From: Pseudopyrenochaeta lycopersici
Taxonomy: Eukaryota > Ascomycota > Dothideomycetes > Pleosporales > Pseudopyrenochaetaceae
Direction: 5' to 3'
Assembly (NCBI GenBank): GCA_003313425.1
Contig: NHZP01000002.1
Span: forward strand, 1,178,001 to 1,242,000
DNA: 64,000 bases
In this document: piece by piece, positions 32,717-44,945 of the stretch
How the letters are laid out: every line of letters begins with the position of its first letter
Position numbering within the stretch: the stretch's first letter is position 1
Program-made: the position numbers and the translations under genes
Notes under the pieces: model-generated
Told to the model about the DNA's origin: nothing
What the model saw: only the letters and a program-made list of their open reading frames with translations
Databases searched by the model: none

Positions 32717-35700
32717 ATGGCCGCCGGACAGGCACTGCCGCCGCGCTTTCCATGCTGGTGTAAGGCCGTGTATTCATGGGGCGGAGAGGTAAGTTGAAAC
32801 AGCATCGCTTGTTACTGCTGTGCCTATCCTGACCGCTTCTACAGACAAAGCGCGATCTCGGTTTCATAGAAGGGGACCTCATTGAAGTCCTCAACGCCGG
32901 CGATGGCTCATGGTGGATGGGTCGATTGAAGCGCGACCGACGCATGGTTGGCTTGTTCCCGTCGAATTTCGTCGAACTTCTTAGCGAGGACTTTCAGCCA
33001 TGGAGTCGCAATGCCAGCCCCATGACCGGTGGAGGAAGCATATCAAGGCAAAACAGTGCGCAGGAGCAGGCCAAGCAAACACCGCAAAAGACGAAGAGCA
33101 TGTTCAGGAAACCCTTTACAGCTTATGCAAGTGCCGGCTCCCCGAACCCTGCTGCAGCGGCCCGCGAGAGAATCAAAGCTGGCGGATTGTCCTCACCCAA
33201 CGGCAGCGTCAAGACCAAGACTCCCTATTCGTCAATGAAAAGATCGTCGACCGAGAGTCGCGAAACACCATCACCCGCACCAGCATCAAGAGCACCCTCG
33301 AATCTCCGCGCTGTATCACCCCGGCCACCCTCAGCTAGACCACCTGTATCTCGAGCTGTCTCGCCAGGCCCACCCTCACGGCATGGTTCAAACATACGCG
33401 CACACTCTCCAGCGCCTCCAACACACTACCAACATCACCCTCGAGCAGTCTCGCCCGCACCTCCCCAACAGCGCCAGAATTACTCGCGTGCAGTTTCTCC
33501 AGCACCACCCACACACTACCACGATCCGTATCGAGCAGTCTCTCCAGCGCCGCCCCCAGTACATCACCAACAGCAGCCCCGTGCAGTTTCCCCAGCACCA
33601 TCGTTTCAGTATCGTGCATACGATAGAGGCCCATCGCCTGCTCCACCAATTCAACAATATTCGCGAGCACCCTCACCAGCTCCATCGTTCCAATATCGTG
33701 CTTACGATAGAGGGCCTTCGCCATCTCCATATCAGCACCAGTTGGACACCAGTCGAAGTCCATCTCCTGCACCTTACCACGATCAGTTCGAGTCTGCGCA
33801 CGACTCACCTCCCCCACCGCCACCTCCGCATCGCGTAACATACAACGCTAGCAGAGCCCCATCACCAGCTCCGCCACATCATAATGGCTATCAAACACCC
33901 GAACCACCTTCACCTGACCCAAGAGCTCATGGTGGGGGTCACTTCACTCCTTCCCCTCTAACGACTGCAATGAACGATGTCATGTCCTCTTTGCAAGGCA
34001 TGACAACATCTACGAGTGATGAATCTTTAGTCGAGCCGGCAACGCCATCGAACCCTTGGTCGCCAGACGCCTTCGATCAAGTGTATCAAGCCTCAGCCAA
34101 AAAGGCCAGGGCGCAGTCAGCGCTTGCACTTGACAGTCACGTTGGATATGGCAATGAAGATGATGAAGATGGTCCTCCCGATATGACTAACTACGTTCAG
34201 AGAATGGAGAGTCGTCTGAGACGAATGCAACAGCAAGAGAAGAACAGAAACGAAGAGCTGTTTATGGCAAAAGATCCCAACGGACCACCACCTCCAGTGC
34301 CTCTGAAAAACTCTCTATACCAGGGATCTGAATCATCCAAGGCTGATGCCGAACCAGAGGTCGAACGCAAAGGCTCCCGACTGCTTCGTCACCGCAAGTC
34401 CGCTTATGATGTCGGGCGCAATGTATTAGGCCGCACATTCACAAGCAAGACAAATTCCACCAGCACCACCCACACCAGTAACAGCACGCACCGCAGTTTG
34501 ATGTCTGGTCACTCTGCAACCAACATGAGTGCTACCAGTGCCGGCAGCTATTATCGTAAGAAGTTTGGCAAAGACCGACCGAAGAGTGTAATGGAGTCAA
34601 AAGATTCAGCAGGGCGAGGGTACGGATTCGACGATGGGCGACCAGAAACACCCTTCACAGGCGTGACCTACCATTCAAGTCATGCTTCCCGTTCCAAAGC
34701 AGACTTGAGCTTTCAACAGCGGCAAGAAGAAGTTAGCACGCCTGCATCAGAAGGCCCGGATCCGCTTGGTGGTTTGATGCAACCCAAAGCAAAGCGCAGT
34801 GGATTCTTCCGGAAGATGATTGATACCGCAAAGACACAGGCAGCAAATGCCCGCAGCACCATTGCTACTTCATCAATCAGCAGGCCAGGATCTCGAGCAG
34901 CTAGCCGTGCTGCTAGTCGAGGAGCAAGTCGTGCTGCCAGTCGTCTGGACATGTCTGGCCCAACCGGTATCGAGGGAGGTACAGGAACACAATCGGCAGG
35001 CTCCGCAAGAGAGATGGGTCTAGGTTCTATTGATTGGGTACAAGTTCGTCGAGATGTGAATCGTTCCAACTCGTTAAGTAAGAACGAGAGAGCAGAGCGC
35101 TCAGACCGGTGCCAGATGATGGACCTGCCTGTCTTGAATCCAGTCGACATTCTCTACGAATCTGCTGAGGGTGATGAGGGCCTTGACGGGCTTGCTATCA
35201 CAGAGCCTACAGATTTTGCAGCCTGCAGTCTTACACATGTCGACAAGAGCTCTCGATTCATCAACAGCATTCCACTTGGAACCACTCCTGCTACACTTGC
35301 CCAAAGCTATGTTTGCAGGCCATACAGGAGCGATGTTCAACGGCTGAGAGCAATCTTTACCTGGGTTAGTGAGCGGATATCTTGGGAGGAGGATTTCGAA
35401 GGAGAAATGGATCCCCGCCATGTCTTGCAAAGTAAACGTGGATGCTCTGAAGAGATTGCCATGGTGGTCGCCGAGATGTGTGCTTCAGTTGGTCTTCACG
35501 CTGAAGTTGTACGAGGCTATCTGAAAACACCTGGCGAGCCGCTCGATCTCGACAGCGTCGCTCGACCAAACCATTTCTGGAATGCTGTCATAGTCGAGGG
35601 TGAGTGGCGCATAATGGATTGCTCACTTGCTGGACCTACCAATCCGAAACGCGTACATTACTCGAACGCTGGTTCCTCGGTTGCCGAAAGCTGGTATTTC

Positions 35701-36745
35701 CTTGCTCGGCCCATGGAGATTTGCTACTCTCACGTGCCACTTCTTCCAGAACAACAGCACATCTGTCCGCCGCAGCCTCACGATGTGCTTATGGCCCTCC
35801 CATGCGCAACACCGACATACTTCAAGCACGGTCTTCACGTGGCCGATTTCGACACTAGTCTACTGAATCTGGATAACCTGGAGATGGCGCACGTTCAAGT
35901 TGACGTACCCGAAGACGTTGAATGTGTCGCTGAAGTAGAAGCACGTACTTACTCACAAGATATGGATGGCGACTGCTTTGAAAGTGGAGAGTTTGTTCGG
36001 AAGCCAGCACTCGCGCAAGCTGAATGGTACGGTGGACAAAAACGATATACAATAAAGGCACTATTGCCTGGCGATGAGGGTCATGGGGTCCTGAAGATCT
36101 ATGCTGGACCGCGAGGGCTTATGGTAGGTCGAACTTCTCCGTCGTAAGCACCCGGTTACTAATTAATGGCAGCACTCAAACAAGATGAACCCTCATACGC
36201 TGGCTATTGGGCTTCCCATAACCCACACCGGTGCCAACCCTCCGTATGCATTCCTGACATTGCATCCCACGCCGCATGCCCAACGACATGATCTGTATGT
36301 CGCGCAGCCGCAGTGTGCCAATCTTGCCCTCAACAATACCTTCGTGTTCTGTGTTCGCCAGCACCCATCATCACTCAATAAATCTCCGGAACCTAGTCCC
36401 GCACTTCACGGCCGTGCTTCACCTAATCCATTTGCTCGTCCTGCCTCTGCTATGAGCATGCAGAGCATATCAGCAACCGGCTCAAATTATACCAATCCGT
36501 CTCAGGCCTCATCGGGGTCGTCCAGTAGCAATAGCACCAAACCAGCGAAGCTAGCTATTCAAACACCATCAGGAAAGATCATTAGACTGACGAGGAAGAG
36601 TGAGCACATGAGCAGTACTAACGACGCCGATGGCACTGCATGGGAGACGGTCATTAAAATAGGGGAGAAGGGCACCTGGCGTGGATTAGTTCTTGCTGAC
36701 CGAAGTGCGAGGTGGTGCGTGTTTGCCCAATGGGAGTGTGTCTAA
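32717..36745 (+). CDS. cyk3: Cyk3-like cytokinesis protein with SH3 and transglutaminase-like domains
   Basis: Three exons (32717-32788, 32845-36123, 36173-36745) give 1307 residues. The SH3 domain is split by intron 1: CKAVYSWGGE joins TKRDLGFIEGDLIEVL, then GSWWMGRL and GLFPSNFVELL. A proline/serine-rich region with RAVSPAPP repeats follows (residues about 175-360). The transglutaminase-like core is at about 850-960 with SKRGCSEEIAMVVAEM, NHFWNAVIVEGEWRIMDCSLAG. Where active enzymes have the nucleophile (RGVC) the serine of RGCS appears to align, so catalysis is doubtful, as reported for yeast Cyk3. The C-terminal exon holds GLPITHTGANPPYAF and the long conserved tail. Cyk3 acts at the bud neck or septum with the actomyosin ring. 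Confidence 0.9.
33300..33850 (+). repeat. RAVSPAPP-type repeats within the Cyk3-like gene
   Basis: About a dozen imperfect units of roughly 11-18 codons with core R-A-(V/P)-S-P-(A/G)-P-(P/S) and variable Q/Y/H-rich spacers. The repetition is visible in both DNA and protein. It forms a disordered, potentially phosphorylated linker that may contain SH3 ligand-like prolines. Confidence 0.85.
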
Positions 36746-37296
36746 ACTTCCTTGAATTCGTCAAAGTTCTGTAGAGCTGGATGTAAGAGTTGCTTTTTGA
36801 GCAAAATCTGTTCTATGTTATTTTCTTTTCGTTTCGGTATTGGAGCATATGTTACGAATTGTAATGCCATGGAGTTATGCAAAATGGCAAGCATTACTGG
36901 CGTTGCTGTAAGATACAAGGTGAATGGAGACTGCTCTGAGCATTTGGTAATTCAGCATTTATTCCGTATAGAGATTTTAGTGAATGCCGATACTCAACCA
37001 GAAGTTCTACAAAACATGCTTTTGTGAGCAAGTCAGTCATGAGAGCATGGACCATGCTGAAGCTCATGACCCCGTGAGGATAGTTTCTTATGACTCCCAC
37101 CTGCCAAGCGTTGACCGATAAGATAAAAGCTGCCCCTCTATGCCGAACGACTCATCCCACCACGACTTTTACGCCGCCACCAGATCGTCGTTTGACTACA
37201 ACCACCCACATATTCCACGGCCCTTGGCATACCAACCTTTTTGTCACCTAAAGATTCTTTAAATCGCCAGCAACGATAACTGCTCATCCCTCGACA
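36746..37296. other. Intergenic region, GluRS promoter
   Basis: 3' flank of the Cyk3-like gene and promoter/leader of the glutamyl-tRNA synthetase gene. No gene-like frame was seen. Confidence 0.4.
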
Positions 37297-39400
37297 ATGG
37301 AGTCCCAAATCAAAGAGTGGACCACTCGCGCCGAAGCCCTCAAGCCGCTCAACCTCAAAGCCATCGAGCCCGCCCTCCTCGAACTAGACGCACACCTCAC
37401 ACTCCGATCGCACATTGTCGGCTACACGCTCAGTGATGCGGATACAATCGTGTGGAAGGCGCTACGCGAGAACAGGGTTGCGCATGCATATGTAAAGCAA
37501 GATTTGATGAAGAACCTAGGTCGGTGGTTCAGGTATATCGAGGAAACGTATCCGCAGAGTGTTGTTGTTGTGGGTAAGGGAAAAGAGGAGACAGGGAAAG
37601 AGGGTGCGAAGGGTAAGGGCAAGGAGGGGAAGAGTGATGACGCGAATTATGATATTGGCTTGCAAGATGTGGGAGATGGAACGGGGATCGTTACTAGGTT
37701 TCCTCCTGAGCCTTCGTAAGTTTTTTTTATTTTTGCATTTGTTGATTCGTGAGGAACAATTTAGTTTCGAGACGAATGAGCATTTTTGTCTGTGCCTCCA
37801 AATTGGCTGGGCTGATGGACGAAATATGGAGGCGGCGACCCAGCTGCCCTCGAGCTATCGTGAGAGAGATATCAATTGCTAACCCAAATACAGAGGCTAT
37901 CTTCACATCGGACATGCTAAGGCAGCCCTTCTCAATGACTACTTCGCACACGAGAAATACAAGGGCAAGCTCCTTCTGCGATTCGATGACACCAACCCCA
38001 CCAAGGAGAAACAGGAGTACCAGGACGCGATCGTAGAGGACTGCGCTCTTTTGGGCATCAAGCCTGACCAGGTCTCTTACACTAGCGACTGGTTTGATCA
38101 ACTATACGAGCGCTGCGTAAAGATGCTCAAGGATGGACAGGCTTACGCTGACGACACGCTTCAAGAGAAGATGCGCGCTGAGCGTATGGATGGCATTGCA
38201 AGTGCCCGTCGCGACTCAAGCGTCGAGGATAATTTGTCACGATTCGAGGAGATGAAAAAGGGCAATGAGGAGGGCCTAAGGTGGTGCATTCGCGCAAAGA
38301 TGTCAGTCGACAACCCCAACAAGGCTATGCGCGACCCTGTCATCTACCGCTGCAATCCTCAGGCGCATCATCGCACAGGAGACAAGTGGAAGATCTACCC
38401 TACCTACGACTTCTGCTGCCCTATCGTAGATGCGCTAGAGGGTGTCACACACGCACTACGTACTACGGAGTACAACGACCGCGACGCCCAATATCAGTGG
38501 TTCATTGAGAACTTGGGTCTCCGGAAAATCTACAACTGGGGATTTTCCCGCCTCAACTTCGTTCGAACTGTTCTCTCGAAGCGAAAACTTACCAAGATCG
38601 TCGACGCCGGCATCGTCTGGGGCTGGGACGACCCACGTATGCCCACCGTCCGTGGTGTGCGTCGCCGTGGTGCTGTCATCCCTGCTCTCCGCGAGTTCAT
38701 CTTGAAGCAAGGTCCTTCAAAGAACATTGTCAACCTCGACTGGTACAGCTTCTGGGCAACTAACAAGAAACACATTGATCCCACCGCCGCACGTTATACG
38801 GCCATTGACAAGGATGCCAAGGTCCCTGTCACTATTATTGGAGCGCGTGAGGGTATCATCACGGAGGATAAGCCCAAGCACGCAAAATACGACCTCGGTA
38901 ACAAGAAGATTGTCTTTAGCTCATCGATACTCCTGGAGCAAGCCGATGCGCAGTCCTTTGCGCAAGATGAGGAGATAACGCTCATGAATTGGGGCAATGC
39001 GATTGTGCGTAAAATCAGTCACTCAATCAACCCACTTGCCAAAGATGGCCTCAAAACGGTCACAGGTCTTGAACTAGAGCTCCACCTGCAAGGAGATGTC
39101 AAGAAAACGGCCAAAAAAGTTACGTGGTTGAGCACTGATCAGAATTTGATTCCGGTCGAGCTTGTTGATTTCGACTATCTCATCACCAAAGACAAGCTCG
39201 AGCCGGATGACACCCTGGAGGACTTCCTCAACTCAAAGACAGAGATCCGTACCAAGGCGCTGGCGGACTGCAATGTTGCAGAGCTCAAAGTGGACGACAT
39301 TGTTCAGTTCGATCGCAAGGGCTTTTTCCGCATCGACAAGGCCTTTGCGCACAATGAGCCGGTGGTGGCATTCCAGGTCCCGACTGGCAAGAGCAAATAG
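37297..39400 (+). CDS. Cytosolic glutamyl-tRNA synthetase
   Basis: Two exons (37297-37715 and 37894-39400, intron 178 nt) encode 641 residues. The N-terminal GST-like region is followed by a K/G-rich linker. The class I signature [20 protein letters not shown] is restored exactly by splicing. Further motifs are LLLRFDDTNPTKE, YPTYDFCCPIVDALEGVTHALRTTEY and the KMSKS-type VLSKRKL. The [22 protein letters not shown] form and length match eukaryotic cytosolic GluRS (yeast GUS1), which charges tRNA-Glu. The anticodon-binding barrel follows. The intron between the N-terminal extension and the catalytic core is longer than most in this window. Confidence 0.95.
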
Positions 39401-39920
39401 TTATGGTGTTGCCAAAATCTCAAGTATTAACATCCCTCACTACGTAGCGAGAACCACTATGTAGCGAGAAAAACAATAGGTACTTAGACTTTGTAGTAGT
39501 AGAACTTCTTCCCACGTTTACCTATCTATGTTTTGCTACTTAGCTTATATAGTTAGGGTCTTTCTATGGCGGCTAAAGGAAGATGATTCATGCATCGCCG
39601 GTCGGTACCTCCCCAACTTAAGCGACATAACCCTGGCCATCCTAAACGCCACCTCTACGTATGCGTAATAATTACACTAGTAAGCAGGCACGTGACAGGA
39701 TAAGTCTGTTGCTATCAGTTACGTGGCGCTGCACACCAAGCCAGCACGACGGCGGGTAGATTGCCGGCAGCGAGCACCATATCAGCGCAGGAAGCGACAT
39801 ACGACAGTTAATTACGATTAATAGTTACATGTTTCCATCCAGTATGACCTATCTAATATTCAACCGCCTTCCTAACTGGCGGAATTTCTGCTTGAGGGTG
39901 CTCGACTTGTGTGCTCCAAC
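39401..39920. other. Spacer holding the left inverted-repeat arm
   Basis: Downstream of GluRS and of the NLR-like gene, which are convergent. It includes the left arm of the long inverted repeat (about 39431-39690) and AT-rich sequence beyond. Confidence 0.5.
39431..39690 (+). repeat. Left arm of long inverted repeat
   Basis: Contains CACTACGTAGCGAGAACCAC followed at once by the variant CACTATGTAGCGAGAA, AGGTACTTAGACTT near 39479-39492 and the block at 39602-39640. Each block matches the right arm in reverse complement. Confidence 0.65.
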
Positions 39921-42900
39921 CTATGTAGATTTATCCTTACTTGTTTCCAACTCGGCAGAAGCAACTTGCAACGTTTGAAGTCGATCTTCAAGCTGCCGGC
40001 TCCATTTCGAGGAAGGTCCTTGGACAGATGTATATCCAGACAATGCCCGGCTATACATTACCTTCGCCAAGTCTTTCCGATCTACCTGGGAGAAGAGGTC
40101 GCCAAAGGCAAACATAGTATGCAACGCTGGTAAATATGAGGGAAGTAGTTGAGGACCAAGAGCTTCCTCGTACCCTTGCAGCGCCCGATTGTACATGGCC
40201 TCCGCCTCCGCCAGCTTGCCTTGGTCAGCGTAGAGGGCGCCTAGGTTGTTGACCGTATTGAGTGTCGATGTGTGCTTCGGTCCAAGTGCCTCCTCGTACC
40301 CTTGCAGCGCCTGACTGTACATGGCCTCCGCCTCCGCCAGCTTGCCTTGGTCGGCGTAGAGCAAGCCTAGGTTGTTGACTGTATCGAGTGTCGATGTGTG
40401 CTTCGGTCCAAGTGCCTCCTCCTTGCCTTGCAGCGCCCGATTGTACATGGCCTCCGCCTCCGCCAGCTTGCCTTGGTCAGCGTAGAGGGCGCCTAGGTTG
40501 TTGACCGTATTGAGTGTCGATGTGTGCTTCGGTCCAAGTGCCTCCTCCTTGCCTTGCAGCGCCCGACTGTACATGGCCTCCGCCTCCGCCAGCTTGCCTT
40601 GGTTTTTGTAGAGGTTGCCTAGGTTGTTGACTGTATCGAGTGTTGATGTGTGCTTCGGTCCAAGTGCCTCCTCGTACCCTTGCAGCGCCCGACTGTACAT
40701 GGCCTCCGCCTCCGCTAGCTTGCCTTGGTTTTTGTAGAGGTTGCCTAGGTTGTTGACCGTATCGAGTGTCGATGTGTGCTTCGGTCCAAGTGCCTCCTCG
40801 TACCCTTGCAGCGCCCGACTGTACATGGCCTCCGCCTCCGCTAGCTTGCCTTGGTTTTTGTAGAGGTTGCCTAGGTTGTTGACCGTATCGAGTGTCGATG
40901 TGTGCTTCGGTCCAAGTGCCTCCTCGTACCCTTGCAGCGCCCGACTGTACATAGCCTCCGCCTCTACCAGCTTGCCTTGGTCGGCGTAGAGCAAGCCTAG
41001 GTTGTTGATTGTTGAGAGTGTCGATGTGTGCTTCGGTCCAAGTGCCTCCTCCTTGCCTTGCAGCGCCCGACTGTACATGGCCTCCGCCTCCGCCAGCTTG
41101 CCTTGGTCGGCGTAGAGCAAGCCTAGGTTATTGACTGTTGAGAGTGTCGATGTGTGCTTCGGTCCAAGTGCCTCCTCACGGCCTTGCAGCGCCTGACTGT
41201 ACATGGCCTCCGCCTCCGCCAGCTTGCCTTGGTCGGCGTAGAGGTTGCCTAGGTTGTTGACTGTATCGAGTGTTGATGTGTGCTTCGGTCCAAGTGCCTC
41301 CTCACGGCCTTGCAGCGCCTGACTGTACATGGCCTCCGCCTCCGCCAGCTTGCCTTGGTCGGCGTAGAGGTTGCCTAGGTTGTTGACTGTATCGAGTGTT
41401 GATGTGTGCTTCGGTCCAATTGCCTCCTCCTTGCCTTGCAGCGCCCGACTGTACATGGCCTCCGCCTCCGCCAGCTTGCCTTGGTCGGCGTAGAGGGCGC
41501 CTAGGTTGTTAACTGTATCGAGTGTTGATGTGTGCTTCGGTCCAAGTGCCTCCTCACGGCCTTGCAGCGCCTGACTGTACATGGCCTCCGCCTCCGCCAG
41601 CTTGCCTTGGTCGGCGTAGAGGTTGCCTAGGTTGTTAACTGTATCGAGTGTCGATGTGTGCTTCGGTCCAAGTGCCTCCTCGTACCCTTGCAGCGCCCGA
41701 CTGTACATGGCCTCCGCCTCCGCCAGCTTGCCTTGGTCGGCGTAGAGCAAGCCTAGGTTGTTGACTGTATCGAGTGTCGATGTGTGCTTCGGTCCAAGTG
41801 CCTCCTCACGGCCTTGCAGCGCCCGACTGTACATGGCCTCTGCCTCCGCCAGCTTGCTTTGGTCGGCGTAGAGAAGACCTAACATATGCAGGGCCCATTC
41901 CATTCCCTCAAGATCCACCTTACCTCCCAGTATCAACCGCTCTTGCCTAAAGGCATGTTGAAGTAACCGCTGTTGTAACATCCACGAGTCTTTTGCATCT
42001 CTCATGGGAATCTCCGACGCGACGCAAGTCAAGGCGGCTTGTGCAAGTCTCTCATCCCACTCCTGGTTCAGCACAAATGTCGCCCAAGAGTGCACGCAGC
42101 TATGAACACTGTAGCCACCAGATCCGAATTGTAGCTGATGGGGCCGATCTGGCTCAACCAGCCCAAAGCTGCACAGCAGCCGAACAGCCATGTTAAAGTT
42201 TAGTTCGTCCTCTGTGAGCTTCCGGATCCACTCATCGTCGGTGGAGTTTGCATGTCGAAGGAGGTCAAAGTACACATCCTCTCGATCAAAATATGCCCAT
42301 AGTTTTAGTAATTTTGCTGACGCTACATTATTTTGTTCGATTAGATCGAAAGTAGTCTGCCAGGTAGAGTATAGAGCGCGGTCTTCATAACAATTTAACT
42401 GAGGACTCGTAGTTTGAAGCTTCAGCCACGAAGCATTGTAGAGCCGAAGATACTCCGAGAAGCTCGTCGTCACGTGCTCAAGATACGCCCCAGCAGTGGA
42501 TAGGGCAAGAGGCAAGCCATCGAGCTCCTTGACAAGCTTCACAGCATCCGGGTCGTGTTTAATACCTTTCCGTCCGGATGTGTTCGACAGAATCTCCAGA
42601 CCATCCTGAAGATTCTGTAGTTTCTGAACATGGATGCGATGACCGAGGCTAACTTGCGACGACCGCGTTGTGATAATGATTGAACCGTGGTCCGATCGAG
42701 GAAGAAATCGATGCAAATTGACACCAGAGTCGCCCAGACTACCAGACATCTTGGGATTATCGTAGTTGTCGTAAATTATAAGCCAGTGTGAATTCATTGG
42801 AAGGTCGAGCCAATCCTTGACTGAATTGACCACTCGATCGAGGTCCCCGTCCATGTTCACACTAGCAAGCAGACTGGCTGAACGATGATGCCTCAGCACC

Positions 42901-43984
42901 TGCTGAGCAATGTCCCGAAAACCCAGCTTGAGAGAGTCCTCGTCATTCGCGTTCAGCCAGAAGATCGCCGTGTGCTTCTCCTTATGTCGTTTGGCATATG
43001 TGATCGCCAGTTGAGTCTTTCCCATGCCCCCAAGACCATGTAGGACGATGCAAGCTCGACCACTGTGACTATAGAGTAGCTCGTGCATCTTTGACAGCTC
43101 CTTCTCTCTAGCAACCAACTGTGCAGCTTCAGGAAATGACGTGAGGTTGAGCCCAACGACAAATTGTTCGAACTCGATACCTGTGCTAGTCATTTTTATT
43201 ATTTCAGTCAGAACACCTATGTAAACAACTTACCCTTGTACAGCCTGTGGATCTCTTCCTCTAGCCGCCGGAATGCCTGGTCCCTTCTCTCACCGTAGTT
43301 TGGCACCATAGAGACATCAAAGATCCCAATTAAGCAGTACGCTCCATCCTCTTCAATCGTAGTATTGCGGCGCTCTGTCCAAGACCTCCGCTCTTTAATG
43401 CTGAAATTTGACAAAGTATCGCCTCGGAGAGCATTCTTCGCGATGCCAGTGATATCATGTATCTCAGTCTCAAGCGTCCATTTGCTCCCAAGTCGCTGAC
43501 CCTCCAAGCTGAAGAAGTCAACTAGCCTTGGTGCAATGAGCTCTTGGAGCGTCCAGCCTCGAGTAAACCATCTACTCGCCCTAAAGGCCTCTTCCCATGA
43601 TTTTTCGTCATCCGCTCTGGTGTCGGGTTTGGACACATCTGAAAGGTAGACGTAGCAGCGTGCAGCGTTCTGATACCACCAAAACATGGAATTGATCGCC
43701 GCGCCGAGCTCGACCGCATTCTTCTTATCGATGCAGCAGGTGTCTACCCAGAAGTATTGCAGTCCATCGGCTGCGGCCTGCTTTGCGCAGAACTCTATCT
43801 TCCTCCAGCCAGCCTTGCTCATAGTCTTGCTCATATCCGCGCCTGCTTCCATGTCCTGAAAGAGGACCTCCTCCTTTTCCCAGGTATGAGAGAGTGTCGC
43901 GTAGGCAGGGACATTGCCGCTGGTAGGTTCGCGGAAGACAATCTCGCCGTCGGGTCTGCGCTGCAGGAGGCGTATGAGAGCCAT
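39921..43984 (-). CDS. HET / NB-ARC / TPR NLR-like protein
   Basis: Exon 1 (43984-43234) and exon 2 (43180-39921) join in phase through a 53-nt intron (GTAAGT..CACAG), giving 1336 residues. The HET domain fills about residues 1-200: YATLSHTWEKEEVLFQD, FWVDTCCIDKKN, WFTRGWTLQELIAP. The NB-ARC follows at about 275-600 with P-loop HGLGGMGKTQLA near 299, Walker B-like WLIIYDNYD, IIITTRSS and DGLPLALSTAGAYL. Fourteen TPR units of 42 residues fill about 680-1265 and are almost identical. This is the fungal STAND/NLR layout of trigger, switch and ligand-sensing repeats. In known fungal cases such proteins control incompatibility or symbiont sensing; the role here is inferred. The frame is intact. 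Confidence 0.93.
40150..41890 (-). repeat. Tandem 126-bp repeats encoding 14 TPR units
   Basis: Fourteen head-to-tail units each encode a 42-residue TPR with the consensus core DQGKLAEAEAMYSRALQG and GPKHTSTLDTVNNLG. Differences cluster in a few codons: L/N/A after LG, ADQ versus KNQ, SR/SQ/NR before ALQG, and R/Y/K after ALQG. Silent changes are few, which points to recent homogenisation by unequal exchange or conversion. Confidence 0.95.
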
Positions 43985-44519
43985 GGGTCTCTGGAGGTTC
44001 GCTAGCGATCTCACAACGAACGCACTTCGTATAATTCTTTCATCGTATCGGCGCTACGTTTGCGACTCGAACGTTTACAGAAGGGAAGCAGACTTCAAAG
44101 GTCATCGTAGCCGCTGCCTACGAGGCTAGCGGCGCACGAGGCTGCATCGTGGCGCAAGGCTGGCTAGCTACTTGCATGGCGGAGGCAGACCTAATGCAAA
44201 GCGGCGCTTGATGTCGTTTAGTTCACTAAGGCACTGTGCTGCAAGCTATTTAAGGTCTTACACGATCAGTTTAAAGTTAATTAGCGGCGAGATAAGTAGT
44301 GTTGTCTTGTTTTATAATGGGGTAGCGTTCTATTAACATATAATACCTGGCGCCGGGCTAATAATATACAACACCGCACCCAGGTGAACCTCGGACGAAA
44401 ATATTCATGTGACTTAGTATCACGCGTTTTTAGCGGCCCGGCCACAGACTTGGCTTGCTGATCTCTGTGGCTTAAATTACACTAATGATTTTGCCGGACG
44501 TGCAGCCAGCATTTCAGAA

Positions 44520-44945
44520 CGACCAGGGTTGTCTCGCTTAAATTGGGAGGTACCGATCAGCGTAGCGTCGTTGCATAAACCACCCTCATACAGCTGCCAC
44601 AGGGCTGATGATAACTTCTCAGCGTAATCCTAAGGCTCTGATAGTGGGATACTGCGTACTATAATTTTTAGGAGTAATATATGCTTAGTGTTAGAGCTGT
44701 GGTAGCGGTGTCCTGCCTCACTACGAAATAAGGCTGTTGTTTTTTAGGCCGCGATGGCGACGATAAGGTTAGTAATTTTCCTAGTAGCGATAGTTAGGAG
44801 ATTAAGGAAGACCCCTAGCATATATAGCAAATAGTAGAATATGGGTGAGTAGGTATAGGAAGGGTTTCTTCTCTTGCGAAGTCTAAGTACCTATAATTTC
44901 TCTCGTTACGGTGTGGTTCTCGCTACGTAGTGGGGGGGAATGTTA
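44520..44945 (-). repeat. Right arm of long inverted repeat
   Basis: In reverse complement it carries CACTACGTAGCGAGAACCAC, AGGTACTTAGACTT and the GATCGGTACCTCCC..CCCTGG block in the same order as the left arm. Confidence 0.65.

Larger units (their letters stand above)
39431..44945. mobile_element. Inverted-repeat-bounded segment carrying the HET/NB-ARC/TPR gene
   Basis: The left arm (about 39431-39690) and right arm (about 44520-44945) share colinear blocks in opposite orientation: CACTACGTAGCGAGAACCAC at the tips, then AGGTACTTAGACTT, then CGGTACCTCCC..TTAAGCGA..AACCCTGG. The right arm is longer by roughly 200 bp between the second and third blocks. Divergence is substantial. The only complete gene inside is the NLR-like gene. 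No target duplication was found at the tips. Two readings remain open: terminal repeats of a large element, or two opposed copies of the same repeat end. Confidence 0.5.

Noticed and set aside
33335..33841. 168-codon minus-strand frame
   Set aside because: It is the antisense reading of the RAVSPAPP repeats in the Cyk3-like gene.
43217..44014. Separate HET gene next to a separate NB-ARC/TPR gene starting at the ATG near 43193
   Set aside because: A GTAAGT donor at 43233 and CACAG acceptor ending at 43181 join the two frames in phase (YKGIEFEQF), so one fused gene is simpler.
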